DNA from: an uncultured Prevotellaceae bacterium
Lineage (GTDB): Bacteria; Bacteroidota; Bacteroidia; Bacteroidales; Bacteroidaceae
DNA: 35,325 bases
Reading direction: 5' to 3'
Assembly (NCBI GenBank): GCA_937877625.1
Contig: CALFJG010000064.1
Location: 1 to 35,325 of the forward strand
Shown here: positions 22,803 through 30,484 of the stretch, in pieces
Layout of the letters: every line of letters begins with the position of its first letter
Numbering within the stretch: position 1 is the stretch's first letter
Made by a program: the position numbers and the translations under genes
Notes under the pieces: generated by a model
What the model was told of the DNA's origin: nothing
What the model saw: the letters and a program-made list of their open reading frames with translations, nothing else
The model's database searches: none

Positions 22803-23690
22803 ATGAAACGTTTGCTGATGCACATAGGATATGGTTTCTTGCGCCTGTTGTCACACTTGCCGCTCCGTGTGCTCTACGTATTGGCCGATATCTTGCGCCC
22901 GTTTGTGTGGGGCTATCGGCGCAAGGTGGTGGTGCAAAACCTGCGCAACAGTTTCCCCGAAAAGTCAGAACGTCAAATAGCACTTCTGGCACGTGATTTC
23001 TACCACTCGTTTTGCGATATGGTGGTTGAGCAAATAAAGTTTCTCACCATCTCAAGGGCGGAGATAATGAAGCGTATGCGTTTTGAAAACATCGAGCAGA
23101 TAGAGCACGACCTTTGCGAGGAGACGTTCGCCTTCGTCTATCTGGGACACTACGGCAATTGGGAGTGGATTTCCACCTTAGGCCTGTGGCTCAGCGAGGG
23201 CATCCACGCGGCACAGCTCTATAAGCCCCTCCACGACCCGGCCATTGATGCGCTGTTTCTCAAGATGCGTTCACGCTTTGGCTCGGAATGTATAGACAAA
23301 AACAAAGCCCTGCGCCGCATTATGCAGATGAAGGCAGAAGGGCAAAAAACGGTGATAGGCTTTATCAGCGACCAGACCCCGCGTGCCGATAGCATACACC
23401 ACTGGGTAGAATTCCTACACCAAGACACCCCTATTTTCACCGGCACGGAACGCATCGCCAAAAAGGTGGGGGCCGCCATCTATTTCGCCGAGGTGGAGTA
23501 TGTGCGGCGCGGGTACTACGTGTGTCGCTTCCATCGTATGCAAGCACATGCCAACGCCGCTCAGGGCGAGTTTGAACTCACGGAGCAATATATGGCTCGC
23601 CTGGAAGAGATGATACGTCGGCAACCACGCCTATGGCTCTGGTCGCACCGACGCTGGAAACGCCAACGCAAAGCCGAAACAGACTCATAG
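22803..23690 (+). CDS. lipid A biosynthesis acyltransferase (LpxL/LpxM family)
   Basis: This 295-residue enzyme adds a secondary fatty acid to lipid A at the inner membrane. It starts MKRLLMHIGYGFLRLLSHLP with a hydrophobic N-terminal anchor, continues with WGYRRKVVVQNLRNSFPEKS typical of the HtrB family, and has the catalytic motif LGHYGNWEW (HYGNWE, about 116-121). Further conserved parts are MRSRFGSECIDKNKALRRI, IGFISDQTPR and TPIFTGTERIAKKVGAAIYF. Length and motif order are normal. The promoter lies so close that either the message is leaderless from 22803 or translation starts at the ATG at 22818 (MHIGYGF). Bacteroidales usually have one or two such genes; which acyl position this one fills is not known. 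Confidence 0.9.
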   Translation: MKRLLMHIGYGFLRLLSHLPLRVLYVLADILRPFVWGYRRKVVVQNLRNSFPEKSERQIALLARDFYHSFCDMVVEQIKFLTISRAEIMKRMRFENIEQIEHDLCEETFAFVYLGHYGNWEWISTLGLWLSEGIHAAQLYKPLHDPAIDALFLKMRSRFGSECIDKNKALRRIMQMKAEGQKTVIGFISDQTPRADSIHHWVEFLHQDTPIFTGTERIAKKVGAAIYFAEVEYVRRGYYVCRFHRMQAHANAAQGEFELTEQYMARLEEMIRRQPRLWLWSHRRWKRQRKAETDS

Positions 23691-23715
23691 ACCCACAGGC
23701 CGAGGCAACACTGTC

Positions 23716-23767
23716 GGAGCGCACGCGACCTGCGTGCAGAATTATGCAGACGAGCCGCCTGCACTCC
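23716..23767. repeat. convergent-junction hairpin repeat, copy 3 (short form)
   Basis: GGAGCGCACGCGACCTGCGT plus GCA (23716-23738) is the inverted partner of 23745-23767 (TGCAGACGAGCCGCCTGCAC plus TCC), with a 6-nt loop. Only the outer half of the longer copies is present. It lies between the lipid A acyltransferase gene (plus) and the fumarase gene (minus). The remainder of 23691-24058 holds the terminator below and no gene. Confidence 0.7.
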
Positions 23768-23996
23768 AAGAAGGTCGCACCGAAGTTGCTACACTTGCAA
23801 CAAAGATATTGTTTTCGTTGCTTCAGAAACGTGAACAACAAAATTTGGAATCAACACAACGCTAAGGATTTCCCGCTGTGTGTCAAGGCTTTGCAGCAGC
23901 CTCTTCCTCAACAAGTGCCATCCTACTCGACAAAAGACACGAACAAAGGTAGTATGATTTACTCCCACCCTGCCCTGCTCCGTCTATCACCTTAAA

Positions 23997-24038
23997 CACC
24001 GTGCCCCGAAGCTACTACTTTCGCTTCGGGGCACGGTG
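23997..24038. terminator. 16-bp perfect hairpin, probable fumarase terminator
   Basis: CACCGTGCCCCGAAGC (23997-24012) pairs perfectly with GCTTCGGGGCACGGTG (24023-24038), with a 10-nt loop. It begins 20 bp beyond the fumarase stop. The T-tract on the minus-strand side is short (GTTTAAGG), while the plus side has TATGATTGTTTT, so it may work in both directions. Confidence 0.7.
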
Positions 24039-24058
24039 TATGATTGTTTTCAGAGGGC

Positions 24059-25699
24059 TTAGCAACCAGCACAGCGGGGTTTCACCGTTTGGAAGAAGTC
24101 GTTGCCTTTATCATCGACAAGGATGAAAGCGGGGAAGTTCTCCACACGAATCTTCCAGATGGCTTCCATACCGAGTTCGGGATACTCTACGCATTCTATA
24201 CTCTTGATAGAACTGAGCGAGAGTATTGCTGCGGGTCCTCCGATAGAGCCGAGGTAGAACCCGCCGTGTTTGTGGCAAGCATCGGTAACCTGTTGCGAGC
24301 GGTTGCCTTTGGCTATCATCACCATCGACCCGCCGTGGCTCTGGAACTCGTCCACATAGGGGTCCATACGCCCCGCCGTGGTGGGTCCCATAGAGCCACA
24401 AGGCAGTCCCTCGGGCGTTTTTGCCGGGCCGGCATAGAGTACGGGGTGTTTCTTGAAGTATTCGGGCAGTTCCTCGCCCGCGTCAAGACGCTCCTTGAGT
24501 TTAGCGTGGGCGATGTCGCGTGCCACGATGATGGTGCCGTTTAGGGAGAGGCGCGTGCTGACGGGATACTTGGTGAGTGTTTCGCGCACCTCGTCCATCG
24601 GGCGGTCGAGGTCTATCTGCACGCCGCCGCCCTCACCGGCCTCACGAAGCGCGGCGGGGATGAGGCTGGCGGGGTTGTCGTCCATCTTCTCTATCCAGAT
24701 ACCCTCGCGGTTGATCTTGCATTTGATGTTGCGGTCGGCAGAGCAACTCACGCCGAGGCCTACGGGACACGAGGCACCGTGGCGTGGCAAACGAACGACG
24801 CGAATGTCGTGGGCAAAGTATTTGCCACCAAACTGTGCGCCGAGACCTATGCGGTGAGCCTCGTCGAGAAGTTGTTTCTCAAGTTCTATATCGCGAAAAG
24901 CACGTCCGGTCTCATCGCCCGTGGTAGGCAGGTTGTCGTAGTAGTGCGTTGAGGCGAGCTTCACGGTGAGGAGATTCTTCTCAGCACTGGTGCCGCCGAT
25001 GACAAATGCTATGTGATAGGGCGGACAAGCCGCAGTGCCGAGCGTCTTCATCTTCGACACGAGGAACGGCACGAGTGTTTGCGGGTTGAGAATGGCTTTG
25101 GTCTCTTGGTAGAGGTAAGACTTGTTGGCAGACCCTCCTCCTTTCGTCACACAGAGGAAACGATATTCCATCCCCTCGGTAGCCTCGATGTCTATCTGCG
25201 CCGGAAGATTGCAGCGGGTGTTTACCTCGCGATACATATCAAGCGGCGCATTCTGCGAGTAGCGCAGGTTCTCCTGCGTATAAGTGTCATAAACGCCGTG
25301 GGCTATGGCCTCCTCGTCTTCAAAGCCCGTCCACACTTGCTGCCCTTTCTCGCCGTGAACGATAGCCGTGCCGGTGTCCTGACAGAGCGGCAGCTGACCT
25401 TTTGCTGCCACCTCGGCATTGCGCAGGAACGTGAGAGCTACATACTTATCGTTCTCACTCGCCTCAGGGTCGGCAAGGATTTTTGCCACCTGTTCGTTGT
25501 GGGAGCGACGCAGCAGGAACGACACATCGCGAAATGCTTGATTTATCATACGGCGAAGCCCCTCAGCCTCTACCTTGAGGATGGGGTGGCCTTCAAACTC
25601 GCTGACGCTTACATAGTCCTTGGTCAGCAGATAGTACTCTGTGGTGTCCGCTCCCGTCTGAAACATCGGGGCATAGCGAAACGGCGGTGTCTGTGCCAT
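24059..25699 (-). CDS. fumA: fumarate hydratase, class I (iron-sulfur)
   Basis: The 546-residue product interconverts fumarate and malate in the cytoplasm using an oxygen-sensitive [4Fe-4S] cluster, a key step in the reductive branch that makes succinate in Bacteroidales. Cluster cysteines are expected in LPLCQDTGTAI (about C106), GTAACPPYHIAFVIGG (about C225) and HGASCPVGLGVSCSADR (about C311 or C319). The C-terminal domain contains AGPAKTPEGLPCGSMGPTTA and GRMDPYVDEFQSHGGSMVM, typical of the single-chain class I form. Length is normal. Its promoter region is tandemly duplicated. It is preceded by an Lrp/AsnC regulator gene on the same strand, which might act on it; that is inference. Confidence 0.95.
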   Translation of the reverse strand: MAQTPPFRYAPMFQTGADTTEYYLLTKDYVSVSEFEGHPILKVEAEGLRRMINQAFRDVSFLLRRSHNEQVAKILADPEASENDKYVALTFLRNAEVAAKGQLPLCQDTGTAIVHGEKGQQVWTGFEDEEAIAHGVYDTYTQENLRYSQNAPLDMYREVNTRCNLPAQIDIEATEGMEYRFLCVTKGGGSANKSYLYQETKAILNPQTLVPFLVSKMKTLGTAACPPYHIAFVIGGTSAEKNLLTVKLASTHYYDNLPTTGDETGRAFRDIELEKQLLDEAHRIGLGAQFGGKYFAHDIRVVRLPRHGASCPVGLGVSCSADRNIKCKINREGIWIEKMDDNPASLIPAALREAGEGGGVQIDLDRPMDEVRETLTKYPVSTRLSLNGTIIVARDIAHAKLKERLDAGEELPEYFKKHPVLYAGPAKTPEGLPCGSMGPTTAGRMDPYVDEFQSHGGSMVMIAKGNRSQQVTDACHKHGGFYLGSIGGPAAILSLSSIKSIECVEYPELGMEAIWKIRVENFPAFILVDDKGNDFFQTVKPRCAGC

Positions 25700-25751
25700 A
25701 TCTTCCAGTGGTTTTGTTTAATGAGTGAGATTTAGTTTTTCTATCTGTGTG

Positions 25752-25783
25752 CAAAGATAGTGCAAGGCGAGTGTAAAAGCAAA
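25752..25783 (-). promoter_or_regulatory. promoter of the fumarase gene
   Basis: On the minus strand TTTG (25780-25783), 20 bp, TATCTTTG (25752-25759) matches the consensus perfectly, 52 bp before the ATG. Duplicated versions upstream have TATCTCTG instead. Confidence 0.8.
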
Positions 25784-25958
25784 CAAAACGTTGTTTTGAT
25801 TTGAAAAGCCTTGATCCTACCGAGCCGCAGCCTATCTTCGCGTAAGCAGAGATAGTGCAAGGCGAGAGTAAAAGCAAACAAAACGTTGTTTTGATTTGAT
25901 CCTACCGAGTCGCAGCCTATCTTCGCGTAAGCAGAGATAGTGCAAGGCGAAAAAAGTG
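25756..25958 (-). repeat. tandem duplication of the fumarase promoter segment
   Basis: The block beginning GATAGTGCAAGGCGAG occurs at 25756, 25851 and 25936, giving units of 95 and 85 bp and a partial third. The 10-bp difference is the loss of AAAAGCCTTG from the second unit. Units carry a run GTAAAAGCAAACAAAACGTT and the block CCTATCTTCGCGTAAGCAGA. This accounts for nearly all of the 276-bp gap 25700-25975. Confidence 0.85.
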
Positions 25959-25975
25959 CATTCTCAACGCCTCAC

Positions 25976-26443
25976 TTAGATACTGATGCCGTGCTCGTGT
26001 TTCACCTCAGCCATCACGAACGAACTCTCTACGGAGCCGAGGCTCTCCACACCGCCCAGCACATTAATCAGAAACTCCTGATAGGCACGCATATCGGGTG
26101 CGTGGATTTTAAGCAGGTAGTCGTAATCGCCCGAAATGTTGTAACACTCCACCACCTCAGGGATCTCGCCAACGCGCTGAACAAAGTCGCGCGCTATTTC
26201 GCCATTCATCCGACGCAACTTCACACGACAAAACACCACGAAGCCCTTACCCAATTTTTCCGCATCGAGTACCGCCACATAGCGACGTATATAACCTGAA
26301 GCCTCCAAGCGCTTCAGCCGCTCAAAGACGGGCGTAGTGCTTAGGTTCACACGCTGTGCTATCTCCTTGATGGTGAGACGCCCATCCTGCTGCACCGTGC
26401 GCAGGATGTCAAGGTCGGTCGCGTCAATTTGTTCGTTCTTCAT
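25976..26443 (-). CDS. Lrp/AsnC family transcriptional regulator
   Basis: This 155-residue regulator has an N-terminal helix-turn-helix (about 4-50: IDATDLDILRTVQQDGRLTI, KEIAQRVNLSTTPVFERLKR) and a C-terminal ligand-binding and oligomerising RAM domain (about 65-150: FCRVKLRRMNGEIARDFVQR, VECYNISGDYDYLLKIHAPD). Members sense amino acids and act as octamers or dimers on nearby promoters. The ATG at 26443 fits the family; the four codons before it are unlikely. It is divergent from metY, with 322 bp between them, so control of metY by this protein is a reasonable guess. The ligand is not predictable. Confidence 0.9.
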   Translation of the reverse strand: MKNEQIDATDLDILRTVQQDGRLTIKEIAQRVNLSTTPVFERLKRLEASGYIRRYVAVLDAEKLGKGFVVFCRVKLRRMNGEIARDFVQRVGEIPEVVECYNISGDYDYLLKIHAPDMRAYQEFLINVLGGVESLGSVESSFVMAEVKHEHGISI

Positions 26444-26492
26444 AATAAGATACAAAGGAGGAGTACGTTCTGTTTATCGCTCAAACACGGAG

Positions 26493-26500
26493 CAAAAATA
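26493..26500 (-). promoter_or_regulatory. -7 box for the Lrp/AsnC gene
   Basis: CAAAAATA is TATTTTTG on the minus strand, 49 bp before the ATG. The -33 region is a T-rich run without a clear TTTG. Confidence 0.4.
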
Positions 26501-26558
26501 AGCGTTTATTCTTATAAAAAGCACACGTAAAGAATTTATTTCTTTGTTTTCAGAAAAG

Positions 26559-26591
26559 TTTGGCTGTCTGTTCGCACGGGACATACCTTTG
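26559..26591 (+). promoter_or_regulatory. promoter of metY
   Basis: TTTG (26559-26562), 21 bp, TACCTTTG (26584-26591) is a perfect consensus promoter. It leaves a leader of about 165 nt before metY. I looked for SAM riboswitch features in the leader and found none that convince. Confidence 0.75.
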
Positions 26592-26671
26592 CCGTCGAAA
26601 TCGGATAAGATAAGTTCTAAAAACCATTTAAGTTTCGAGAGGAATGAAACCCTATCGGTATTGCACGAACA

Positions 26672-26702
26672 GCAAATGAGGCGCAGCTATACCCTGTCAG
26701 GG
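26672..26702 (+). repeat. 31-bp motif, copy 2 (in the metY leader)
   Basis: GCAAATGAGGCGCAGC followed by TATACCCTGTCAGGG resembles 18258-18288. CCCTG/CAGGG can form a small hairpin. It lies in the transcribed leader of metY. Confidence 0.45.
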
Positions 26703-26765
26703 TTGTCACAGTGCTTCCGAAGAAACTTGAACAAAAGCACATACCTGTAAAGAAGAATAAGTATT

Positions 26766-28055
26766 ATGGAAACAAAAAACCTCCATTTCGAGACCTTACA
26801 ACTCCACGTCGGACAAGAACAAGCCGACCCCGTCACCGACTCACGCGCCGTGCCTATCTACCAGACCACCTCCTACGTGTTTCACAACAGCCAGCACGCT
26901 GCCGACCGCTTCGGCCTGCGCGATGCGGGCAACATTTATGGCCGCCTAACCAACACCACCCAAGATGTCTTTGAGCGGCGCATCGCCGCCCTCGAAGGCG
27001 GCGTGGCAGCATTGGCACTGGCAAGCGGAGCAGCGGCTATCACGTATGCCCTTCAGAACGTGGCTCGCGCAGGCGACCATATCATCGCCGCCGACAACCT
27101 CTACGGAGGCACGTTCAACCTTATCACACACACGCTTTCCACACAGGACATCGCTGCCACCATCGTCAACCCCGCCGACATCGCACAGGTGGAAGCGGCG
27201 TTTCAGCCCAACACCAAAGCGGTTATCGTAGAGACGTTCGGCAACCCCAACAGCAGCGTCACCAATGTAGATCGCCTGGCAGAGATAGCCCACCGCCACG
27301 GTGTAATACTCATCGTGGACAACACGTTTGCCACACCGTTCTTGTTCCGCCCCATTGAGCACGGTGCAGACATCGTGGTAGAGAGTGCCACAAAGTTTAT
27401 TGGCGGACACGGCAGCACCTTGGGCGGCGTTATTATTGACGGTGGCAAATTTGATTGGGTCGCCAACGCCGACCGCTATCCATCGCTGGCAAAGCCCGAC
27501 CCCAGCTACCACGGTGCCGTGTTTGCCGAGGTGGCAGGAGCTGCCGCCTTTGTAACACGCATCCGCGCCGTCTTGCTCCGCGACACAGGGGCTTGTATCT
27601 CGCCGATTTCGGCTTGGATACTCCTGCAAAGCCTTGAGACACTTAGCCTGCGCGTGGAACGACACGTCAGCAACGCGCTGCGGGTGGCAGAGTTTCTTGC
27701 CAACCATCCGAAGGTAGCAAGCGTGAGCCATCCCTCCCTACACACGCACCCCGACCACACACTCTATAAGCAATTATTCCCCAACGGAGCAGGAAGCATT
27801 TTTACATTCGAAATAAAAGGCGGGCAGGAAGAAGCCTGGCGTTTCATCGACGCGCTGCAAATCTTCTCGCTGTTAGCAAACGTGGCTGATGTGAAGTCGC
27901 TCGTCATCCATCCCGCCACCACCACCCACTCGCAACTCTCAGCTCAAGAACTCGCCGAGCAACACATCACACCCGCCACCATACGCCTTAGCATCGGCAC
28001 AGAACACATCGAAGACCTCCTTGCCGACATCGCACAAGCTTTGGAGAAAGTGTGA
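26766..28055 (+). CDS. metY: O-acetylhomoserine sulfhydrylase / aminocarboxypropyltransferase
   Basis: The 429-residue PLP enzyme makes homocysteine from O-acetylhomoserine and sulfide (or cysteine from O-acetylserine) in the cytoplasm. It shows the Cys/Met metabolism fold: FETLQLHVGQEQADPVTDSR, the PLP-contact region TTSYVFHNSQHAADRFGLRD, IYGRLTNTTQDVFERRIAAL, LASGAAAITYALQN, and the PLP-binding lysine in VVESATKFIGGHGSTLGGV (about K210). The length and the GQEQADP start are those of the MetY branch and not of MetB or MetC. The start ATG at 26766 agrees with the family. It is a single gene between a strong promoter and the junction repeat, divergent from an Lrp/AsnC regulator. Confidence 0.93.
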   Translation: METKNLHFETLQLHVGQEQADPVTDSRAVPIYQTTSYVFHNSQHAADRFGLRDAGNIYGRLTNTTQDVFERRIAALEGGVAALALASGAAAITYALQNVARAGDHIIAADNLYGGTFNLITHTLSTQDIAATIVNPADIAQVEAAFQPNTKAVIVETFGNPNSSVTNVDRLAEIAHRHGVILIVDNTFATPFLFRPIEHGADIVVESATKFIGGHGSTLGGVIIDGGKFDWVANADRYPSLAKPDPSYHGAVFAEVAGAAAFVTRIRAVLLRDTGACISPISAWILLQSLETLSLRVERHVSNALRVAEFLANHPKVASVSHPSLHTHPDHTLYKQLFPNGAGSIFTFEIKGGQEEAWRFIDALQIFSLLANVADVKSLVIHPATTTHSQLSAQELAEQHITPATIRLSIGTEHIEDLLADIAQALEKV

Positions 28056-28127
28056 ACCGTAATTATAGGCAACCATTAAACCCATATCGGATAAAGACCG
28101 TTCGGGGTTAAAACCTAAATCGGCTTC

Positions 28128-28179
28128 GAAGCACACGCGGCTCGCTTGCAAAAAGATGCAGACGAGCCGCCTGCGCTCC
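28128..28179. repeat. convergent-junction hairpin repeat, copy 4 (short form)
   Basis: GAAGCACACGCGGCTCGCTT plus GCA (28128-28150) and TGCAGACGAGCCGCCTGCGC plus TCC (28157-28179) form an imperfect 23-bp stem with a 6-nt loop. It matches copy 3 closely. It lies between metY (plus) and trpA (minus); the 190-bp gap has no gene. Confidence 0.7.
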
Positions 28180-28245
28180 CAGGGTGGAACGTACGTCCCA
28201 AATAATCACCGTGATAGGGCGACGCGCGTAGCAATGCTGTTTCCC

Positions 28246-29025
28246 TTACGGGGTGAGGCCGAGGCGTTTCTTTAGCATAGCGATGGCTTCCGCAGGGTTG
28301 TTCGTATCGCTCAGCAGGGTGAGAAAGCGGCTACCCACAATGATGCCACTGGCATATTCTGATGCTTGATTTCGTGTCTGTTCGTTGGAGATGCCAAAGC
28401 CTACAAGGAAGGGATGGGTGAGTTTCATCTTATTGAGACGGGAGAAATAGTCCACGCTCTCCTGTGCAAATCTATCTTTGACACCCGTTACGCCAGGAGC
28501 ACTTACGGCATAGATGAATGCATCGGATGCTGCGTCAATTTGCCTAATCCTGTCTTCGCTGGTATTGGGTGTAACAAGGAAGATAAAACTCACGCCAGAG
28601 CGTTTCGCGTCTTCAGCATAGAGTTGCTGATATTCATCAAAAGGCAGGTCGGGAATGATAAGTCCGTCTATGCCATAAGCGGCACATTGAGACAGCAGTT
28701 TCTTTATGCCATACTTCAGTGCTACGTTGTAATAGCCCATAAGGACAATGGGTATAGTGATTTCGGGTCTCAGATGCTCCATCCGCTCCATCAGTCTGGT
28801 GAGCGTCATGCCATGTTTTATAGCCTCAGAAGCAGCCCCCTGCACCACGGGGCCGTCAGCCAGGGGGTCGCTGAAAGGGATGCCCACCTCCACGAGGTCC
28901 ACCTCGTTGTCCTGTAGGGCATGCAGAATGAGGAGTGGGTCCATTCCCTTCGGATGACCTGCACAGAAGTATGTTGAGAAAACGCCCTTACTCTTACGGG
29001 CGAACAATTCGTTTATACGGTTCAT
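28246..29025 (-). CDS. trpA: tryptophan synthase alpha subunit
   Basis: The 259-residue TIM-barrel protein cleaves indole-3-glycerol phosphate to indole and glyceraldehyde-3-phosphate, passing indole to TrpB. The signature VDLVEVGIPFSDPLADGPVV carries the catalytic Glu (in VEVGIP), and the second catalytic Asp is in GLIIPDLPFDE. The phosphate loop is VGFGISNEQTRNQ followed by IIVGSRF. Length is normal. It is the last gene of the trp operon, 43 bp after trpF, and ends facing metY. Confidence 0.97.
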   Translation of the reverse strand: MNRINELFARKSKGVFSTYFCAGHPKGMDPLLILHALQDNEVDLVEVGIPFSDPLADGPVVQGAASEAIKHGMTLTRLMERMEHLRPEITIPIVLMGYYNVALKYGIKKLLSQCAAYGIDGLIIPDLPFDEYQQLYAEDAKRSGVSFIFLVTPNTSEDRIRQIDAASDAFIYAVSAPGVTGVKDRFAQESVDYFSRLNKMKLTHPFLVGFGISNEQTRNQASEYASGIIVGSRFLTLLSDTNNPAEAIAMLKKRLGLTP

Positions 29026-29068
29026 AATTATTCTTTCTTTGATTTGTTTCCTTTATGGGCTTTCGGCC

Positions 29069-29677
29069 TTATTGCTTCAGAGTGTTAATGAAACGGGCTA
29101 CTTCAGCCGCATTCTTTATGCCTGGCGAGGTTTCAAAGCGACTATTAATATCTACCGCCGCCAACGCTGTATGCTGAATAGAGCGAATAGTCTCGGCAGC
29201 ATCTGGAGTAATCCCGCCACTAAGTATAAACGGCAACGCACCCGTGTAACTATTGAGCCATGTCCAAGGATAGGTCTTCCCCGTACCACCATATTGTAAC
29301 GAGGGGGTGTCGAAGAGCAGATAGTCTGCTACTTCCAGGAATGGTGCTGCCGCTTCGTCAAGGTCTCTATTTGCAGGGAGAGCGCGAACTACTTTCAGTC
29401 CCATATTCTTTATGCGCCGACAAAAAGCCGGTGAGCTATCATAGAGTTGCACAATATGCAACCCGAAGTCATCAGCACGCTGTACGACGCTTTCTATTTT
29501 CGGATTTACGAACACACCTACCCTGATGCCTTTTAGGGGTAGATAGCTTGGTCGTTCAGCCACAAAACGCGGTGAAGCCGGGTGGAAAATAAAACCGAAC
29601 CAATCAGCACCGGCGTTCTCTATCTCACGTATGTTGTTTCCGTCGGTAAGCCCACAAACCTTTACTTTCATAATCAT
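29069..29677 (-). CDS. trpF: phosphoribosylanthranilate isomerase
   Basis: The 202-residue TIM-barrel enzyme performs the Amadori rearrangement of phosphoribosylanthranilate in tryptophan synthesis. The catalytic Cys lies in KVKVCGLTDGNNIREIENAG and the catalytic Asp in LFDTPS. GADWFGFIFHPASPRFV is a family motif and SGGITPDAAETI binds the phosphate. It starts 6 bp after trpC ends. The ATG at 29677 or at 29671 (MKVKVCG) may be the start. Separate from trpC here, unlike the TrpCF fusion of enteric bacteria. Confidence 0.95.
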   Translation of the reverse strand: MIMKVKVCGLTDGNNIREIENAGADWFGFIFHPASPRFVAERPSYLPLKGIRVGVFVNPKIESVVQRADDFGLHIVQLYDSSPAFCRRIKNMGLKVVRALPANRDLDEAAAPFLEVADYLLFDTPSLQYGGTGKTYPWTWLNSYTGALPFILSGGITPDAAETIRSIQHTALAAVDINSRFETSPGIKNAAEVARFINTLKQ

Positions 29678-29683
29678 TCCTTG

Positions 29684-30484
29684 TTAGTTCTCCGTCATTA
29701 GCACACTCAGTTGGGTGATGTATTCCTTAAGTGCTAAGCCGGGGTTAGGTGTAGACATAAACGCTTCTCCGATAAGTAATCCTCGATAGCCCGTTCGTCG
29801 CATTTGGTACGCTGTTTCGGGTGTTTTCAGTCCGCTCTCGGCAATGGGCAATACACCCTGAGGCAGGAGTTCAAAAAGGCGTTGCGATTGTCTCGGATCG
29901 GTACTAAAACTGCCCAGGTTACGGTTGTTCACACCGATGATGTCAACATACTCGCTATAAGCAGCAAGCTCATTGGGCTGGTGTATTTCAAGAATTACTT
30001 CTAATCCCACCCTATGCGCCGTTTCAGCATACTCATGACATTGCTCAGCCGACAAAGCGGCAGCAATTAAGAGTATGGCATCGGCTCCCATGGCGCGCGT
30101 CTCATATATTTGATAGGCATCCACGATAAAGTCCTTACGAAGAATAGGAAGGTTGACGAGCGTTCTTGCTTTTTTCAGGTCCTCCTCGCCGCCTCCGAAA
30201 AAGTGATTGTCGGTGAGTACCGACAAAGCGGCAGCATGGTTAGTGCTATATGCTGTTACCACCTCCTCGACTTTTGCTTCGGGGTTTATCCAGCCTTTTG
30301 AGGGAGACTTACGCTTAAATTCAGCGATGATACCTGTCTTAGAAGATGCCAACGCCGTTTTCATAGACCGCGTGGGCGGCATTTCGTGCAGGCGGTTTTT
30401 AACCATCTCAAGAGGAATGTTTTGCTTGGTAAGAGCCACCTCCTCTTTTTTTCTGTGCACGATAGTTGTAAGTATGTCAGCCAT
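29684..30484 (-). CDS. trpC: indole-3-glycerol phosphate synthase
   Basis: The 266-residue TIM-barrel enzyme closes the indole ring to form indole-3-glycerol phosphate. Conserved parts are IIAEFKRKSPSKGWINPEA (catalytic Lys), SVLTDNHFFGGGEEDLKKA, LRKDFIVDAYQIYETRAMGA with catalytic Lys, and IIGVNNRNLGSF, then LPIAESGLKTPE. Its ATG overlaps the trpD stop by 8 nt (ATGGCTGA), indicating translational coupling. Confidence 0.96.
   Translation of the reverse strand: MADILTTIVHRKKEEVALTKQNIPLEMVKNRLHEMPPTRSMKTALASSKTGIIAEFKRKSPSKGWINPEAKVEEVVTAYSTNHAAALSVLTDNHFFGGGEEDLKKARTLVNLPILRKDFIVDAYQIYETRAMGADAILLIAAALSAEQCHEYAETAHRVGLEVILEIHQPNELAAYSEYVDIIGVNNRNLGSFSTDPRQSQRLFELLPQGVLPIAESGLKTPETAYQMRRTGYRGLLIGEAFMSTPNPGLALKEYITQLSVLMTEN

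Noticed and set aside
26600..26765. SAM riboswitch in the metY leader
   Set aside because: GATGAAACCC-like words (GAATGAAACCC) recall the S-box, but the conserved core and pairing arms are absent, and no SAM-II pattern is present.
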